Assembly (NCBI GenBank): GCA_903813345.2 | Contig: CAIIXF020000007.1 | Location: 37,224,759-37,288,758 of the forward strand | DNA from: Owenia fusiformis | Taxonomy: Eukaryota; Annelida; Polychaeta; Sabellida; Oweniidae | DNA: 64,000 nucleotides | Direction of reading: 5' to 3' | In this document: positions 44,700-57,800 of the stretch, piece after piece | How positions within the stretch are numbered: position 1 is the stretch's first letter | Layout of the letters: every line of letters begins with the position of its first letter | Made by a program: the position numbers and the translations under genes | Notes under the pieces: generated by a model | Database searches by the model: none | Seen by the model: the letters and a program-made list of their open reading frames with translations, nothing else | Told to the model about the DNA's origin: nothing

Positions 44700-45731
44700 T
44701 CACTGTTGTGGACTAACACTTGATGTATGTTGTGCCTTGCACCTGCAAAATACAACACGTCTCATACCTTTATTCAGTTCTTTGATCCTAAAAGCATAAA
44801 TCCATGGATTCATGGCGCTATTAGACCATAAGAGCAATCTAAAAAACCTGTTCATATGTTGCGAAAATCCATTGTCGCCACGAAAAATCCACTTTGCAAG
44901 TGTTATGAACGTGCCAGGCAACCAGCATATCGTAAACAATGCAACTACTATAGTCATAGTTTTCATTAATTTAATCTCTCTCGCATATGCCACAGCAAGA
45001 GTGTTATGAACTACACTTAGTGTATGAATATGCTTGGAGCGTTGTTTGACTGCAACAATCGCCACAATGATATTTGAGACAAAGATGACCAGGAAAAGAA
45101 CAACGATATTTACATTCGCAAAGATCATGTAGCCACGATTGAACAATTGGTGCACACATTTGTCAATGAATTCGTCAAAGGGGACAATCCGTTTGTAGAA
45201 CATGAAACTAGAGATAACTACGGGATAAAGCCAACAAAATGTGATGAACAACAATACACGAGAGCGTGTTACAATCTTTTTGTATTTTAAGGGCCTTGTT
45301 ACAGAAATGAAGCGATCCAAAGCAATGCCACCCATGGTGAAAAGAGATGCTCCTAATAGACATATATTAAAGTAATGTTTAAAGATACAGATGTATTCAT
45401 TTCGTATGACCCCAAAGACAAGTGGTGTCATATATCGGTCGATTGTGTATAGTGGCAGAACCACCATCCCGATACAAAGGTCAGACACCGCTAAGCTCAT
45501 GAGAAACATATTGTTCGCCGTGCGCAGAATTTTAAATGAGATGATACTTAATATCACGGGGACATTTCCCCCGCATATCAACAATGATAACAAACAACTC
45601 AGTGTTATCATAAATATGGCGAAAGGCTCAAGTGTTACCGATTCAAGATTCTGTAAAACTTCTGTGGAATTATTTACAGAATCATCAACTGTTGTGGATT
45701 CATTCCAACCATCAAAACGCAAGTCCTTCAT
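44700..45731 (-). CDS. Class A (rhodopsin-like) G-protein-coupled receptor, single coding exon
   Basis: 343 residues, seven membrane segments. I start at the ATG at 45729-45731; the open frame extends 12 codons upstream only via a TTG. Seen: two N-glycosylation sequons (Asn10, Asn21); GN in TM1 (Asn56); SLAVSD with Asp84 in TM2; Cys114 and Cys192 for the extracellular disulphide; DRF instead of DRY at 139-141; CWLP at 269-272; NPWIY at 308-312; and Cys329/Cys331 as possible palmitoylation sites. It would be a plasma-membrane receptor acting through heterotrimeric G proteins. The TM3 position that is Asp in aminergic receptors (3.32) appears to be Asn, which argues against a classical amine ligand. 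The overall look is nearest to the melatonin/adenosine/amine-like alpha group, but the ligand is unknown. Confidence 0.9.
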   Translation of the reverse strand: MKDLRFDGWNESTTVDDSVNNSTEVLQNLESVTLEPFAIFMITLSCLLSLLICGGNVPVILSIISFKILRTANNMFLMSLAVSDLCIGMVVLPLYTIDRYMTPLVFGVIRNEYICIFKHYFNICLLGASLFTMGGIALDRFISVTRPLKYKKIVTRSRVLLFITFCWLYPVVISSFMFYKRIVPFDEFIDKCVHQLFNRGYMIFANVNIVVLFLVIFVSNIIVAIVAVKQRSKHIHTLSVVHNTLAVAYAREIKLMKTMTIVVALFTICWLPGTFITLAKWIFRGDNGFSQHMNRFFRLLLWSNSAMNPWIYAFRIKELNKGMRRVVFCRCKAQHTSSVSPQQ

Positions 45732-45879
45732 CTTGGGTTTAATACTGAGATGAAGACGTTTACACAATTTAAAACTAAGTGTAATAAACCCTCATGCTCA
45801 TTATAAATTTTAACCCGTTCATAACATTTATTTTATTATTTGTCCATGTTCAGTTCTCTATAGTCTTAACTGCATTATT

Positions 45880-46205
45880 GGCCAAGTAATTGTCCGCATT
45901 CAATTCTCTTCAATACTTAAACAATGACGATTCGATGATGACAATTGTCCGCATTCAATTCTTCTTCAATACTTAAACAATGACGATTCGATGATGACAA
46001 TTGTCCGCATTCAATTCTTCTTCAATACTTAAACAATGACGATTCGATGATGACAATTGTCCGCATTCAATTCTTCTTCAATACTTAAACAATGACGATT
46101 CGATGATGACAATTGTCCGCATTCAATTCTTCTTCAATACTTAAACAATGACGATTCGATGATGACAATTGTCCGCATTCAATTCTCTATAAATACTTTA
46201 ACGAC
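45880..46205 (+). repeat. 57-bp minisatellite, about five units
   Basis: Units GACAATTGTCCGCATTCAAT-TCTTCTTCAATACTTAAAC-AATGACGATTCGATGAT repeat in tandem 150 bp upstream of the GPCR start. Degenerate relatives (GTCCGCATTCA, CAGTTCTCT) continue to about 46560. Confidence 0.92.
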
Positions 46206-47879
46206 GAGTCGATTTGATTGTCCGCATTCATTTGTCGGTAATCAGTTCTCTAAAGTAAATATAATACCATGGCCAATGTCGCATTTATTTTTTGCATTCA
46301 TTTATAAAATAACTTAAACAATGTTCAAGATTTATTGTCCACCTTCAGTTCTGTAATTTTAAAAACGACGATTCAATTGTCCTCCATTCAGTTATCTACG
46401 ACGATGCTTTATTTGGCCGTATTCAGTTCTCTTTGATGGCTAATTTATAAACGACGCTCTAATCCTACAGATCCAATTCTTTAAGGTAATTTAAACATGA
46501 TTGAGGATTTAAATTAGATTATCCTCCAATCAATTACCTAGCGTAGCTTCAACAATAACAATGTTATTGTCCACGTTCCGGTCTCTTGGGGTCTTCAAAA
46601 ATGAGGATTGGATTGACCCCCGATTGTCAACCTTCTGCTCTATTTTGACACCATCTTCAATACCTGTGACACGAGTGTCCAATCTCGTATCCTCCCCAAA
46701 GCAGAAGAAGCGTTACTTTCAGCAACAAGTCGTTTTTCTGAAAACCTTTCCTAAGCCTATTGCTTCCTTCAACGTGTTGTTGATTGGAATAAACGTCTTT
46801 TATCCAATCATTGTATCCGACAAAACACCTTCTTGAAATGCATCTGACGCATTTCTGGGGATTTTCTTTAATCAAAAGGCCCGCCAGGGGGCACCTTTAT
46901 AAAGTAAATACCTGAAATGAACTTACAATAATAATTATAATCCTCTTAATAATGATGGCCTAGAGAGGTTGAGCTAAGGTCCTGAAAGCAGCGCAGCTGG
47001 TCAAAATGTCATTTCGGTTGCCACGGTGTTACTTTCCTATACAGCCATTTACCTTTTATTGTTTCAAAATTACTATAGTAACCTACATGTAGCTGGCAAT
47101 GACCAATGAGCCTGAATGCTGTCCCAATAAATTCGGTTGTATGGTTTACTTTCGGCTGCATGGCCCAACCTCGATTGAATGGAAAAGATGCTGTCCCAAT
47201 GAGCCTGCCTAAGCCTTAACTCTGATGCAACGTCAAATAACCTAAAATATAGGATCCTCATTTTGTTCGTTGTGATAGACCACGCACGGTATTTAGTGCA
47301 CTCCATGGTTGATTCAAACAACAGATGCATCCTTCGTGGATGAATGATTAAGTGAAGGGGTCCTTCTACAGACCATTCAACTCAAACTCAGGTCATATAC
47401 TCCAACAGATCCAAAGATGTTTACACCTCGAAATTATTACATTACGGCTTGGTGAGTGGGTTTAGTTTAAAATATTTTCTAAGGTCTAACTTTGTCCCAG
47501 TTAGCAATATGTTGATGGTATACATCGTGATTTGGCTGAACAATTTTATGAAAAATGGTGGTAAGATGCGATTTTCATGTTTGGAATCACTTTTTTAAAG
47601 AATGGACGAAATGGACTGTTCTTAGAATACTTTGAAATCATTTTTTAACTTTGATCGAAATCAGCCATAGTATTCTCCTGATGTCAATTTTAAATTTATT
47701 GTAATGGCTTCAGTTCGAAAGAAATATCCTTTGGTGTTCTGGTCTTGGATTGTGATTATGGAAATTAGCCTAAATGAAGGGGAGGGGGTATAAGGCATAG
47801 TTTATAAATTTCTTTTCACGTAAGATTATGGTTTGGGAAAATGAGGGTCTGTTTTCCTTATGACTAATGTACTACTCCA
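46206..47879. other. No gene seen
   Basis: Open frames here are short and without family signatures. A duplicated GATGCTGTCCCAATGAGCCTG-like motif lies near 47115-47205. Confidence 0.45.
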
Positions 47880-48064
47880 GGCCCGTAGCCAGGATTTGTC
47901 AAGGGGGGGGGGGGGGGTCAACAATTTCCATGGGGGGTTCACATTTGACAATTTTGGCCCAAATATGGCTAAAATTACTTGAGAAGTGCTCAAAATGGTA
48001 AAACACTGCATGATTTTGAGAGAATTTTTGCCCCGAACCCTGCGAACCCCCCTGGCTACGGGCC
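47880..48064. mobile_element. MITE with GGCCCGTAGCCAGG ends (family 2, copy 1)
   Basis: GGCCCGTAGCCAGGAT at the left and CCTGGCTACGGGCC at the right, G- and C-runs just inside, and an AT-rich core with GACAATTTTGGCC. The second copy, in the opposite orientation, is at 58460-58623. Confidence 0.85.
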
Positions 48065-51000
48065 TTTACTCTTAGATATTTTTTCTGTGTTCTGTAAATC
48101 ATTTTGGTCCCTTCCCTTTAGCAGTTGTACATACATATTCAATCCTACATGGAAGCAGAAATCTCATACAAGGCCCATAGATACAAGATACAAAGATTTA
48201 AAATGTAAGTGAGATCTAAATCTTAATCCAAAATGTAACTAAATAACTCAACTCATTTCAACGAGAACCAAACTCAGGACGAAAAAGAATACCGTCCAAA
48301 TTTCTCAAATATTCAAGTTTTGATGATTGTTTTATAAGCAACAAAGTGCGATTTTACTGCGAGTAAAATCTTTTTAACCGTAGCCAAGGTGAAGTTGTGG
48401 ACAAGCCACTCTTAGAGAAAAATTAGTGGGTTGCAAAATATTCATTAAGACAATCTGTTGCACTTTGGTCTTGTACCTTCTTCGAGAAATCAGGAACATC
48501 TTCCATGTATTTCAAGACTCTCTGGTCAATACTGGCGATATGTTTTGACGTTAATAATTTATAGTCCTCCTATGAAAGGGTTGTAAAAATTAAAAGATAT
48601 TTTTTGATATAGTTGCATAATTTGACCCTCTCAATCAAACAAAGCTCATATAAGTGTCGGTCGTGCTAAGGACGAAGCATTTACGCCATACGCCTACACG
48701 GGAGGATGTTCACATCTTGGATTTCCAAGGTACGATGTGTTCATTGATTGAAAATCAAACTGGGAAACGAGCATGAGGATAACAGTCAAGGTAAATATAA
48801 ACTAATTATACAATCGGAGTAGTATAATTTAATCATATCCCGGTAATCATGTTATATCTCAGTATGACTATATCGTGATTCTTCTATATGATGCATTATA
48901 TGGTAAAATCATGGTTCTGATGAAAATTGTAAAAGCTTTTCTTATTGTGCAAGTAAGATTTAACTGTATGTATTGAACATATTGTATTGTATCGTATCCT
49001 TTTGCATTGTATTTATAGGATATCCTATGATTTTAAGGAATATCATTTTTATCTACAAGGTACCACAGAACAAAGCAAACGAGTGCAGATATCAATATCA
49101 CCGAGTAGATTAAAATGATACTCTGAAAAAAACCATAGGATGTTCTTATTATCTTACAATTAGTGTACTAAATGTATAATATTGAAAACTATTTTAAGTC
49201 ATTATGTGTCCTTTGATTTGACCATAGCCATAGATAACCATAGATATTTGATCTGACAATGGACATGTACCTACACGTAGATTATCCAGTAAGAATGTAA
49301 TAAAGGACAAAAAACGAGAAATTAGATTGCATAGCTGTCAATTTTATATTTTTTAATATCTGTACAACATGGCTATACAAAATACATGACTATACAAAAT
49401 ACATAACTATACAAATACGTTACTATATAAAAGCTTGAAACAGTGTCCAGGCAAATTTTCTTTTCTATTCATCATGTCTAGGTCAATTTGTAAAACAAAT
49501 TTCTTAAAACACAGATATGATTGAAACACTATTTACCAAGTCTGCCAGCAAACTCTTAAAATTTCACTTTCATAAATTGATAGACTCTTCATTTTAATTT
49601 CAGAATCAAATTCAAATACCTTAATGCGAAATAACAAATAAGTCCTACTTTTAAGACATTGGAATTTTTGAACTCTCTTTTGTTTAAATTTTAGTTACAT
49701 ATAGGATACATTTTCAGATTGGGGAACCCATGCCAGCTACATTATAAATCAGTCAAAATCAAAGTACTTTTAACAGATAAATGTACTGTTATTTATATTT
49801 TCCACTGTAAATTACTGTGATGTAAATAGTTAAAAGATACACTAATAAACATGATAGTACATGTATATAACACATTGTTATTTCAAGTAAATCTAATCAT
49901 ATTTCAGCACTAGCTATATATTCTCAAGCCATTGCTAGAATTCATTCTAAAACACTAACTGTACAATTCATTATAAAAATAAGTATAAAATTTGAATGCA
50001 AACTTTTATACAATGCACATTTTCCTTTATGGATTTCAATATTTACAGTATATAAATGTGGATCGAAATGTACATAATGTACATAGTGAGGATGTTTCAA
50101 ACTACTGTTAAATTGCAATAAATAAGAATTTCTATTTCAATGATGACAAATTGCTTAAAATTTCATCAGTGGATCTTTGTAAGCTTTAAAATGATATATT
50201 GTACAATCATACAAAAAATAAGAGGCACTTATTACTCAAATATACTTAAGATATTGTCAAGTTTGCGAAAACGATAAAATCTGGATTTCCAAAAAAAGAA
50301 ATAAAGATTTTCTAGAGGTCCAGATGAAATAAATTCATATTTTACTTGCATTAACATTTTTAATATAAATGCATTCAATAATTGGATTCTAACGACTCGA
50401 AATACATTATTAATTACACATTCCACTAAATGTAAAATTACATTAAAATTCTTCAGTTTGTTTAATGGTGATGTATCTCAATTAGAAGTTTAGTAAAATA
50501 TACATCGATAGATACATTGATAATGATACAATAAAATGCTTGACTAAAATAGTCATTCCAAAAAATTGGCTCCAATATTAATTGTCTAGGATTTCATTAA
50601 AATGGAATTTAATCATCACAAAAATTAAATCACAGAAATTTTGTGATTTGATTTGAACACATTGGTGATAAAAAATAAACAATCATTTTATTGACAACTT
50701 CATGCAATAGCAAAGATATGTTGACTCCATTTATACATGAAATTATTTGTGAAATACATGACATCAGATTAATGTCTGATTTCATTTTATCCATGACATC
50801 AAATTAATGTCTGCCATCATTTTATACATGATATCAAATCTATGGCTGACGTTCCAACTTGAAATCAAATTAATATCCAACATCACTTTATACATGATAT
50901 CAAATTAATGTCTGACATCACTTTATCCATGACATCAAATTAATGTCTGACATCACTTTATACATGACATCAAATTAATGTCTGACATCATGACCAATCA

Positions 51001-51588
51001 CAGGCAATCCCAGCAGCAACATGATTATTTAAGTTTTCCTCCGAAACAGTCATAATGATCTGTAGTCAACTTAATATTCATAGTCAACATGACTACAAAA
51101 TAGTCAATATGACTACAAAATAGTCAAAATGGTCCTTCAATTAATGAACATTAATTAGTCATCTTTATTTCACCACATTTATATATATTGTATGGGACTG
51201 TAATCTCCATCATTTTGATTTTTTATAGGGCCTCCTTGAACCGTTGCATAGTCATCTGATTTGACCATAGTCATCTGAGTTCATAGTCATCTAATTTGAC
51301 CACATTTCGTCAGGTTTTGTTCCCATCTCATCCCATCTCTACAAAGAAATCGGGGATTTGTAACCTACTTATCCAGTGTGTATTTATTCGAGTGTTTGTG
51401 TGGTTGCTAGTGGGTGTCCACTTTCAATACAAGAATATTTTGTATACAGGCTCTAGACCGCTTGCACCATGTAAAAGAAACACACATAGATATCACAATT
51501 GGGCAATATATCAACACCAGGTGGTGCTCCGCATCGCCCCTTTGAGCACTTTCCCGGAACATGAAATTCCCCATTAAGTTGTTATTGC
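48065..51588. other. AT-rich stretch downstream of the EGFR-type gene; possible 3' UTR
   Basis: No coding pattern. The part nearest 51588 would hold the 3' UTR of the minus-strand EGFR gene; TTTATT (AATAAA on the minus strand) at 51383-51388 is one of several candidate poly(A) signals. Local repeats: about 36-bp ATGACATCAAATTAATGTCT units at 50755-51000, and AGTCAA(C/T)ATGACTACAAAAT at 51075-51125. Confidence 0.5.
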
Positions 51589-51866
51589 CTACACATGTGA
51601 TTCACTTCCTGTATTTCCTATCGTTAATGGCTGTCGTTCCATTTGTTTAATTTTATCAAAATCATTATAATAGTCATGTTCTTGATCCTGATTGGAGGAT
51701 GTCCGAGTCCTATTTTGGGGTTCTGATTTGGGGTTGCCCCGTTGCAATTCAGGGGCTCCAGTTTGGAAATATTCTGGATTGTCAATGTTAACTGGACTGT
51801 CAGGAGAGTCCATTTGTAAGTAATTCTCTTGGGATGGTTCCTGCTGGTCTTGAAGATTAACATAAT
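51589..51866 (-). CDS. EGFR: EGFR terminal coding exon
   Basis: (N)[20 protein letters not shown] ... [14 protein letters not shown] ... [12 protein letters not shown] ... NTGSESHV, then a TAG stop. YVNL fits the GRB2 SH2 consensus (YxN) and NPEY the SHC PTB consensus (NPxY). Acceptor TTATTTTTCAG. Confidence 0.93.
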
Positions 51867-54800
51867 CTGAAAAATAAAGTAGGTTTATAGAAATATATAG
51901 TTAATGTTGAATTCGCATTTTTGGAATAATAAACAAGACACACAGTGATAAATATCGCACTTTGAAGAGCAAACTGGCCACCATGCAATTTACCCAGCAT
52001 GGCCAAAACCTAATCAGACCTTGGCACTAGTCTGCTCTTGCATCTGTAAACATTTCAAGTTGACAAGGTTAGCGGTTTTCCTGCAATTTTGATGACAAGA
52101 ATTTATTTGTAGTCTTGAACTTTGGGAAAATTTAGATAACATTGTGACCTAATTTGATGACTTTCGACCTTGAAAATTTCACTTTTTCAGACCTCAGTAG
52201 GTGTTTTGTAATTAAGCTGACCTAAATTTAAATCCAAAATATCAATTTAGAAAATCAACTTTTTTGACCTTTTCAAGGTCACTGAAGGTGAACGAAAGGT
52301 CAACACTGAAATCTATGGTCAGATTTGAACTTCTGAGAACTTGTAGATGTTTTTAAAAAAAAGATTTGGTCAATTTGGAGCAAGTTGAAAAATTCAAAAT
52401 GGCCGCCAAATTTAAAAATTCAAAATGGCCACCATGCAATTCAGCCAGCATACCTAAAACCTAATCAGATCTTGGCAATAGTCTGCTGTTGCATCTGTAA
52501 AAATTTCAAGTTGAACGGATAAGTGGTTTTCCTGGAATTTTGATGACAAGATTTGTTGAAAAATTAAAAATGGCCGCCACATAGTTTACCCAGCATGCCC
52601 TAAACCTAATCAGATCTTGGCACTAGTCTGCTATTGCATGTGTAAAAATTTCAAGTTGAACAGGTTAGCTGTTTTCTTGGAATTTTGATGACAAGAATTG
52701 ATTTGTAGTCTCAAACTTTGAGAAAGTTGGATAACATCATTTGTGACCTAGTTTAATGACCTTGACCTTCGACCTTGAAAATTTCACTTTTTCAGACTTC
52801 AGTAGGTGTTTTGTAATTAAGCTGACCTAAATTTAAATCCAAAATATCAATTTAGAAAATCAACTTTTTTGACCTTTTCAAGGTCACTGAAGGTGAACGA
52901 AAGGTCAACACTGAAATCTATGGTCAGATTTGAACTTCTGAGAACTTGTAGATGTTTTTTAAAAAAAAATTTGGTCAATTTGAAGCAAGTTGAAAATTCA
53001 AAATGGCCGCCAAATTTAAAAATTCAAAATGGCCACCATGCAATTCAGCCAGCATACCCAAAACCTAATCAGATCTTGGCAATAGTCTGCTGTTGCATCT
53101 GTAAAAATTTCAAGTTGAACGGATAAGTGGTTTTCCTGGAATTTTGATGACAAGATTTGTTGAAAAATTCAAAATGGCCGCCACGTAGTTTACCCAGCAT
53201 GCCCTTAACCTAATCAGATCTTGGTACTAGTCTGCTCTTGCATCTGTAAAAATTACAAGTTGAACAGGTAAGCAGTTATCCTGGAAATTTGATGACAAGA
53301 TTTGGTTTATGTGCCGCCCGCCCGCCCGCCCGCACGCCCAACAGCACAAGACGACGACAATATAGCACTTTTTCAAAGTGCGATAAAAAGGATTTAATTG
53401 TCTATAGAGGAATTCATAATATTGAATACTGTATATAATTAATACATGTTTTTAATCATATTAGTATGGTTTGGATATCTAATATAAAACAAAAAAAGTT
53501 AAATTTATATTAATTTGACAAATGAGTGAATAAGTACAATGAGTAATATGTTAAATACAATAATTACTTTTATTGTCTTTAGATGGGACATTGCCATCTA
53601 TAATGTCAATATAGTTAGAAGGACTAGTAGACTGTGGGGTAAGGTAATCGTCCTCATCAACGGGGAGACGCAGTGGCTGACCGTTGCTGCGCGGGTATTT
53701 GTCTACGAGAGGACTTGGGTGATGATGGTAGGAAGGGGTGCCTGGGGGTGGGGGTGAAAACACAGGAGGCTGATCATCTTCTGAAAAAAAAAAAAAATGA
53801 TTTATACTTAATTTTTTTATTTTCTTACAAAAATATTTTTACTAAACAAAATGGTCATTTGAGTCACTGTGTAAAGAATTTGATGCAAAATTGGCATGAA
53901 ATTGAATTGATTTGAAAAATGTTATCTTTGAAACTAATTATAAACTTTACCTCTTAATCGTCCATCATTCATACTAAACACCTGACAAGGTTCAGAAGTG
54001 TAACGTGAGTTAATGCTATCGCCACGCCCCCTATTATCTGCAGCAGCTTCGAGATGTCCGTATTTTTTATCCCGTATTTTCGGTAAGTTGACATTTGCCC
54101 CTTTGTTGTAGGGAAAAGCACCAGGCGTTCGTGGACTCCTCTGTTGTCTGCCGTCTGAGTAATCCATTGGTCGTCGTGGCGACTGAAATCATGACATGAA
54201 AATTAAGGACTATATTTCAATGACAAGAAATAAACAGTTACAAAATCACATTAAGAACAAGGCATTAACATAAAAAGTGTCACCACATGCCATTTGTTAC
54301 TGATGCCAACCGCCAAACACCAACCGCTGTAGTTTGAGATTTCTGATTGTGACATAAAAACCAGAATTGATAGCATTAAAACTTATTTTTTATTTTAAAT
54401 AAATTGTTATGAATAGAATAGGTGTACTTAGTTAGAAAATGTCTATGTATGTTAAAACTATTTTAAGTCATTTATCTATTAAATGTGCATACAAAATTAA
54501 AAAGAATTTTTTTGTTAGCCTTTATCAGGAAGATGAAAATAAATGAATGAGATAAGAGAAGAGAAAAGCGAAAACAACCACATGCAAAATTAAATGTTAT
54601 CATTAATCTTTATTTTACTAGGTGTAAATAATTCTGAGAAAACTTATACACATTTGAAAGGAAAAAGTTGATAGAGAAATGATCTGTATTTCAGGTACAT
54701 CAGTGAGGGAGGATAGGGGGAGGGGGGATTTGTGGAAATCCCCCTCCTCTCTCCCCACATAGGTCAATTTATTGAAAATCCATTCCCCATCAACATATTT

Positions 54801-57800
54801 AGTCAATATATGATTCCTAGTTTTCCAAAACGACAAAAAACCTGATGGGCCTGAAATTTTAATTGTTTATAGTGTGTTATTACAGGATGAGCCAAAGAAG
54901 GTAACACAAACGATTGTTAATAAATTAGTCATTCATTGGGAATAAAAACTTGATAGAATGAAAGAACATTGAACAAGGTTAAGTTATGCAAAATATGACT
55001 TTTAACCCATGCTGAATCACTGAGTTATTAACCTCTTGACTACCTGGAGTGACGAAATTTCTCGTCATCTCAGAAAATCTGTCACAAACTTTTTCACTAA
55101 AATTGCTCTTATTTGAACAATTTTCATCCAATTTACACAAAAATTGTTTTAAAATATGTAGAAATGATCTCTGCCACCTAATTTTACTAAGTTGAGCATC
55201 TGAAGTTGTATAGGTATGTAGTATAATGTCAAAAGGTGGCAAAAATGAAAAAATCTCTGGTTTCAACCGATTTTAGAGCCTGGGATTCAAGAGGTTAGCA
55301 TACTTTTTGGCTCGCCCTGAACATTAAGAACCATTAAGAACATAAAGAACAATTAAGAACATGAAGAACCAAAAGTAATTAATTATAATAATTTACCATA
55401 GGCCCCTGTGAGTTTTTGTGTGGTGACATAGCCATAGGATTGGCCATGGGGTACTCAGCAAAGTCCAACTAAAATCAAACATAAATAAGAGGCATGCAAA
55501 GAATGAATAATAAACATAAATAGGTGAGGAGAAGGGGGGGGGGGGAGATGTTGGGGGCGGGGGGTGCAACAGAAACAATGGAAACGAGGGATCACTTCTA
55601 ATATATCAAGTTATGCTCAAAGTACAAAGTTTTCTTCTTGAATGAAATTTACTTTAATTTAGATTTCAGACCTGCATTTCCTTTCCTATTTATTGTTTCA
55701 CTATACAGTGAAACCTGTGTAACTAGAACACTTGGTAGCCCAAAATAGTGTTCACTTTGAGGTGTTCTATGTACAGAAGCTCATTTTATGATAAGTAAAT
55801 AGGTAACATGAATTAAAAATGTGTTTCAATTATGGAGGTGTTTCACTTATAGAGGTTTTTCAGTTCATTGGTTTTACTGTATTTTAAAACACCTATTCCC
55901 AATACCAGCCCCAGTGTACAGTGTGTCCCAAAAAAAGGAAACCAGCAATAGATTGCTTATTTCTCAAATATGAATAATAATAGGAAAAGTTCACAGCAAC
56001 CATCTGATAGGTTATGATGTCCTCTTTCTTATGATACCAAAGTTGTCTATTTTCCTTCACGGATGACTGAGTTATAAGGGATTTAAGTGACCATGTCAGA
56101 AAGGAGTTTGTACCACTTTCAGCTAAGTCAATTTCACCATCATAACAAAGTGATAAGTAACAACAAACATCAGGATATCACTCTTTTACTCATTTATTCC
56201 AATTAAAATTACACATATCATATTTAACACCCCTTTTGAATCCCAATGTCCATTCAAAGTTGTTTTAACCCCAGTGTCCTTCAACATGACCCCCATTCCT
56301 TTCGATGCAAATGTCTGCCCTTGATCTCATCGCACGTACTGCATCCCTGATGGTGACACTGGGGTTAAAACAACTTTGAATGGACATTGGGATTTAAAAG
56401 GGGTGTTAAATATGATATGTGTAATTTTAATTGGAATAAATGAGTAAAAGAGTGATTTCCTGATGTTTGTTGTTACTTATCACTTTGTTATGATGGTGAA
56501 ATTGACTTGGCTGAAAGTGGTACAAACTCATTTCTGACATGGTCACTTAAATCCCTTAAAACTCAGTCATCCGTGAAGGAAAATAGACAACTTTGGTATC
56601 ATAAGAAAGAGGACATCATAATCTATCAGATGGTAGCTGTGAAATTTTCATATCATTATTCATATTTGAGAAATAAGCAATCTATTGCTGGTTTCCTTTT
56701 TTTTGGGACACCCTGTATATACAAATTTATGTGCAAGAGAAAGACGAAGGAGTAAACATGCAAAGGTTTTAAATCATATGTACTTTCTCAATGCAATGGC
56801 ATTGTCAGGATCTTGAGTTAGATGAGGCAATTTCAGATGGGGCAAATTTAGAAGAGGCATAAGAGGCAAAATTTGATTTTGGTGAGGCATTGCCTCATCT
56901 GCCTCACTATGCCCCTACAATTGCCTCACTATGCCCCTCCAATTGCCTCACCATGCCCCTACAATTGCCTCACTATGCCCCTCCAATTGCCTCACCATGC
57001 CCCTACAATTGCCTCACTATGCCCCTACAATTGCCTCACTATGCTCCTACAATTGCCTCACTATGCCCCTACAATTGCCTCACTATGCCCCTACAGTGTG
57101 AGATCATCATAACGAAAAACATAAACTACCACCAATTATTTCAAAATATTGAAAAGCAGAGTAGAATAACCTTTTTTTCCATTTAGTTTGCTTATTTCTC
57201 TCTGGTTCTGTGACAAGAAGCATATTCCCTAATCCTCATTTTAACTACCCTTTTAAAGTAAAATTATGGACATTTGATATTTCCAAAAATGCACTTTTTC
57301 CATGTTTGCCTCCAAAACTGGCTGTCTGACATATTTTTGGAGATAAATGATGACCATTTGAAACCTCTAAAAATGCAATGTCTTTATAACATTTACCTGC
57401 AAAATTGGCTGTCTGTCATATGTTCCTTCTTCAGAAATAACATTCTGTGGCTGAAGGTATTCCTCGGCATCGACAATCTCCTCTGGACCATTTGTGTCGC
57501 TGATGGAGCGTACCAGGTCACGATTGTTGTATGTCTCACTCGGCAACCGCATTAATTTGTCTCCCTATGGATAAAAGAAAAACTGTTACAATTTTTGCAA
57601 CTAAAAGTTAATCTGCAAATGCGCAACTCTCTTTGTCCCAATTCTTTCCCTATAACTTAAGAATGTATTGTTTTGTTTTGCTGTCTCCAATTTTTTAAGC
57701 ATTCAAATGTGGAATTATTTTCTAGATCTATTGTATACATATGAATTTTACATATTCTTTAATTTATCGGTTCACCTTGTCAAATCTTTGCGACCATGTT

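Noticed and set aside
45732-45767. Twelve extra N-terminal codons for the GPCR
   Set aside because: The upstream extension begins at TTG. The first ATG is at 45729-45731, and the receptor is complete from there.
56873-57186. ORFs rich in [10 protein letters not shown]
   Set aside because: Translation of the 22-bp minisatellite in an EGFR intron.
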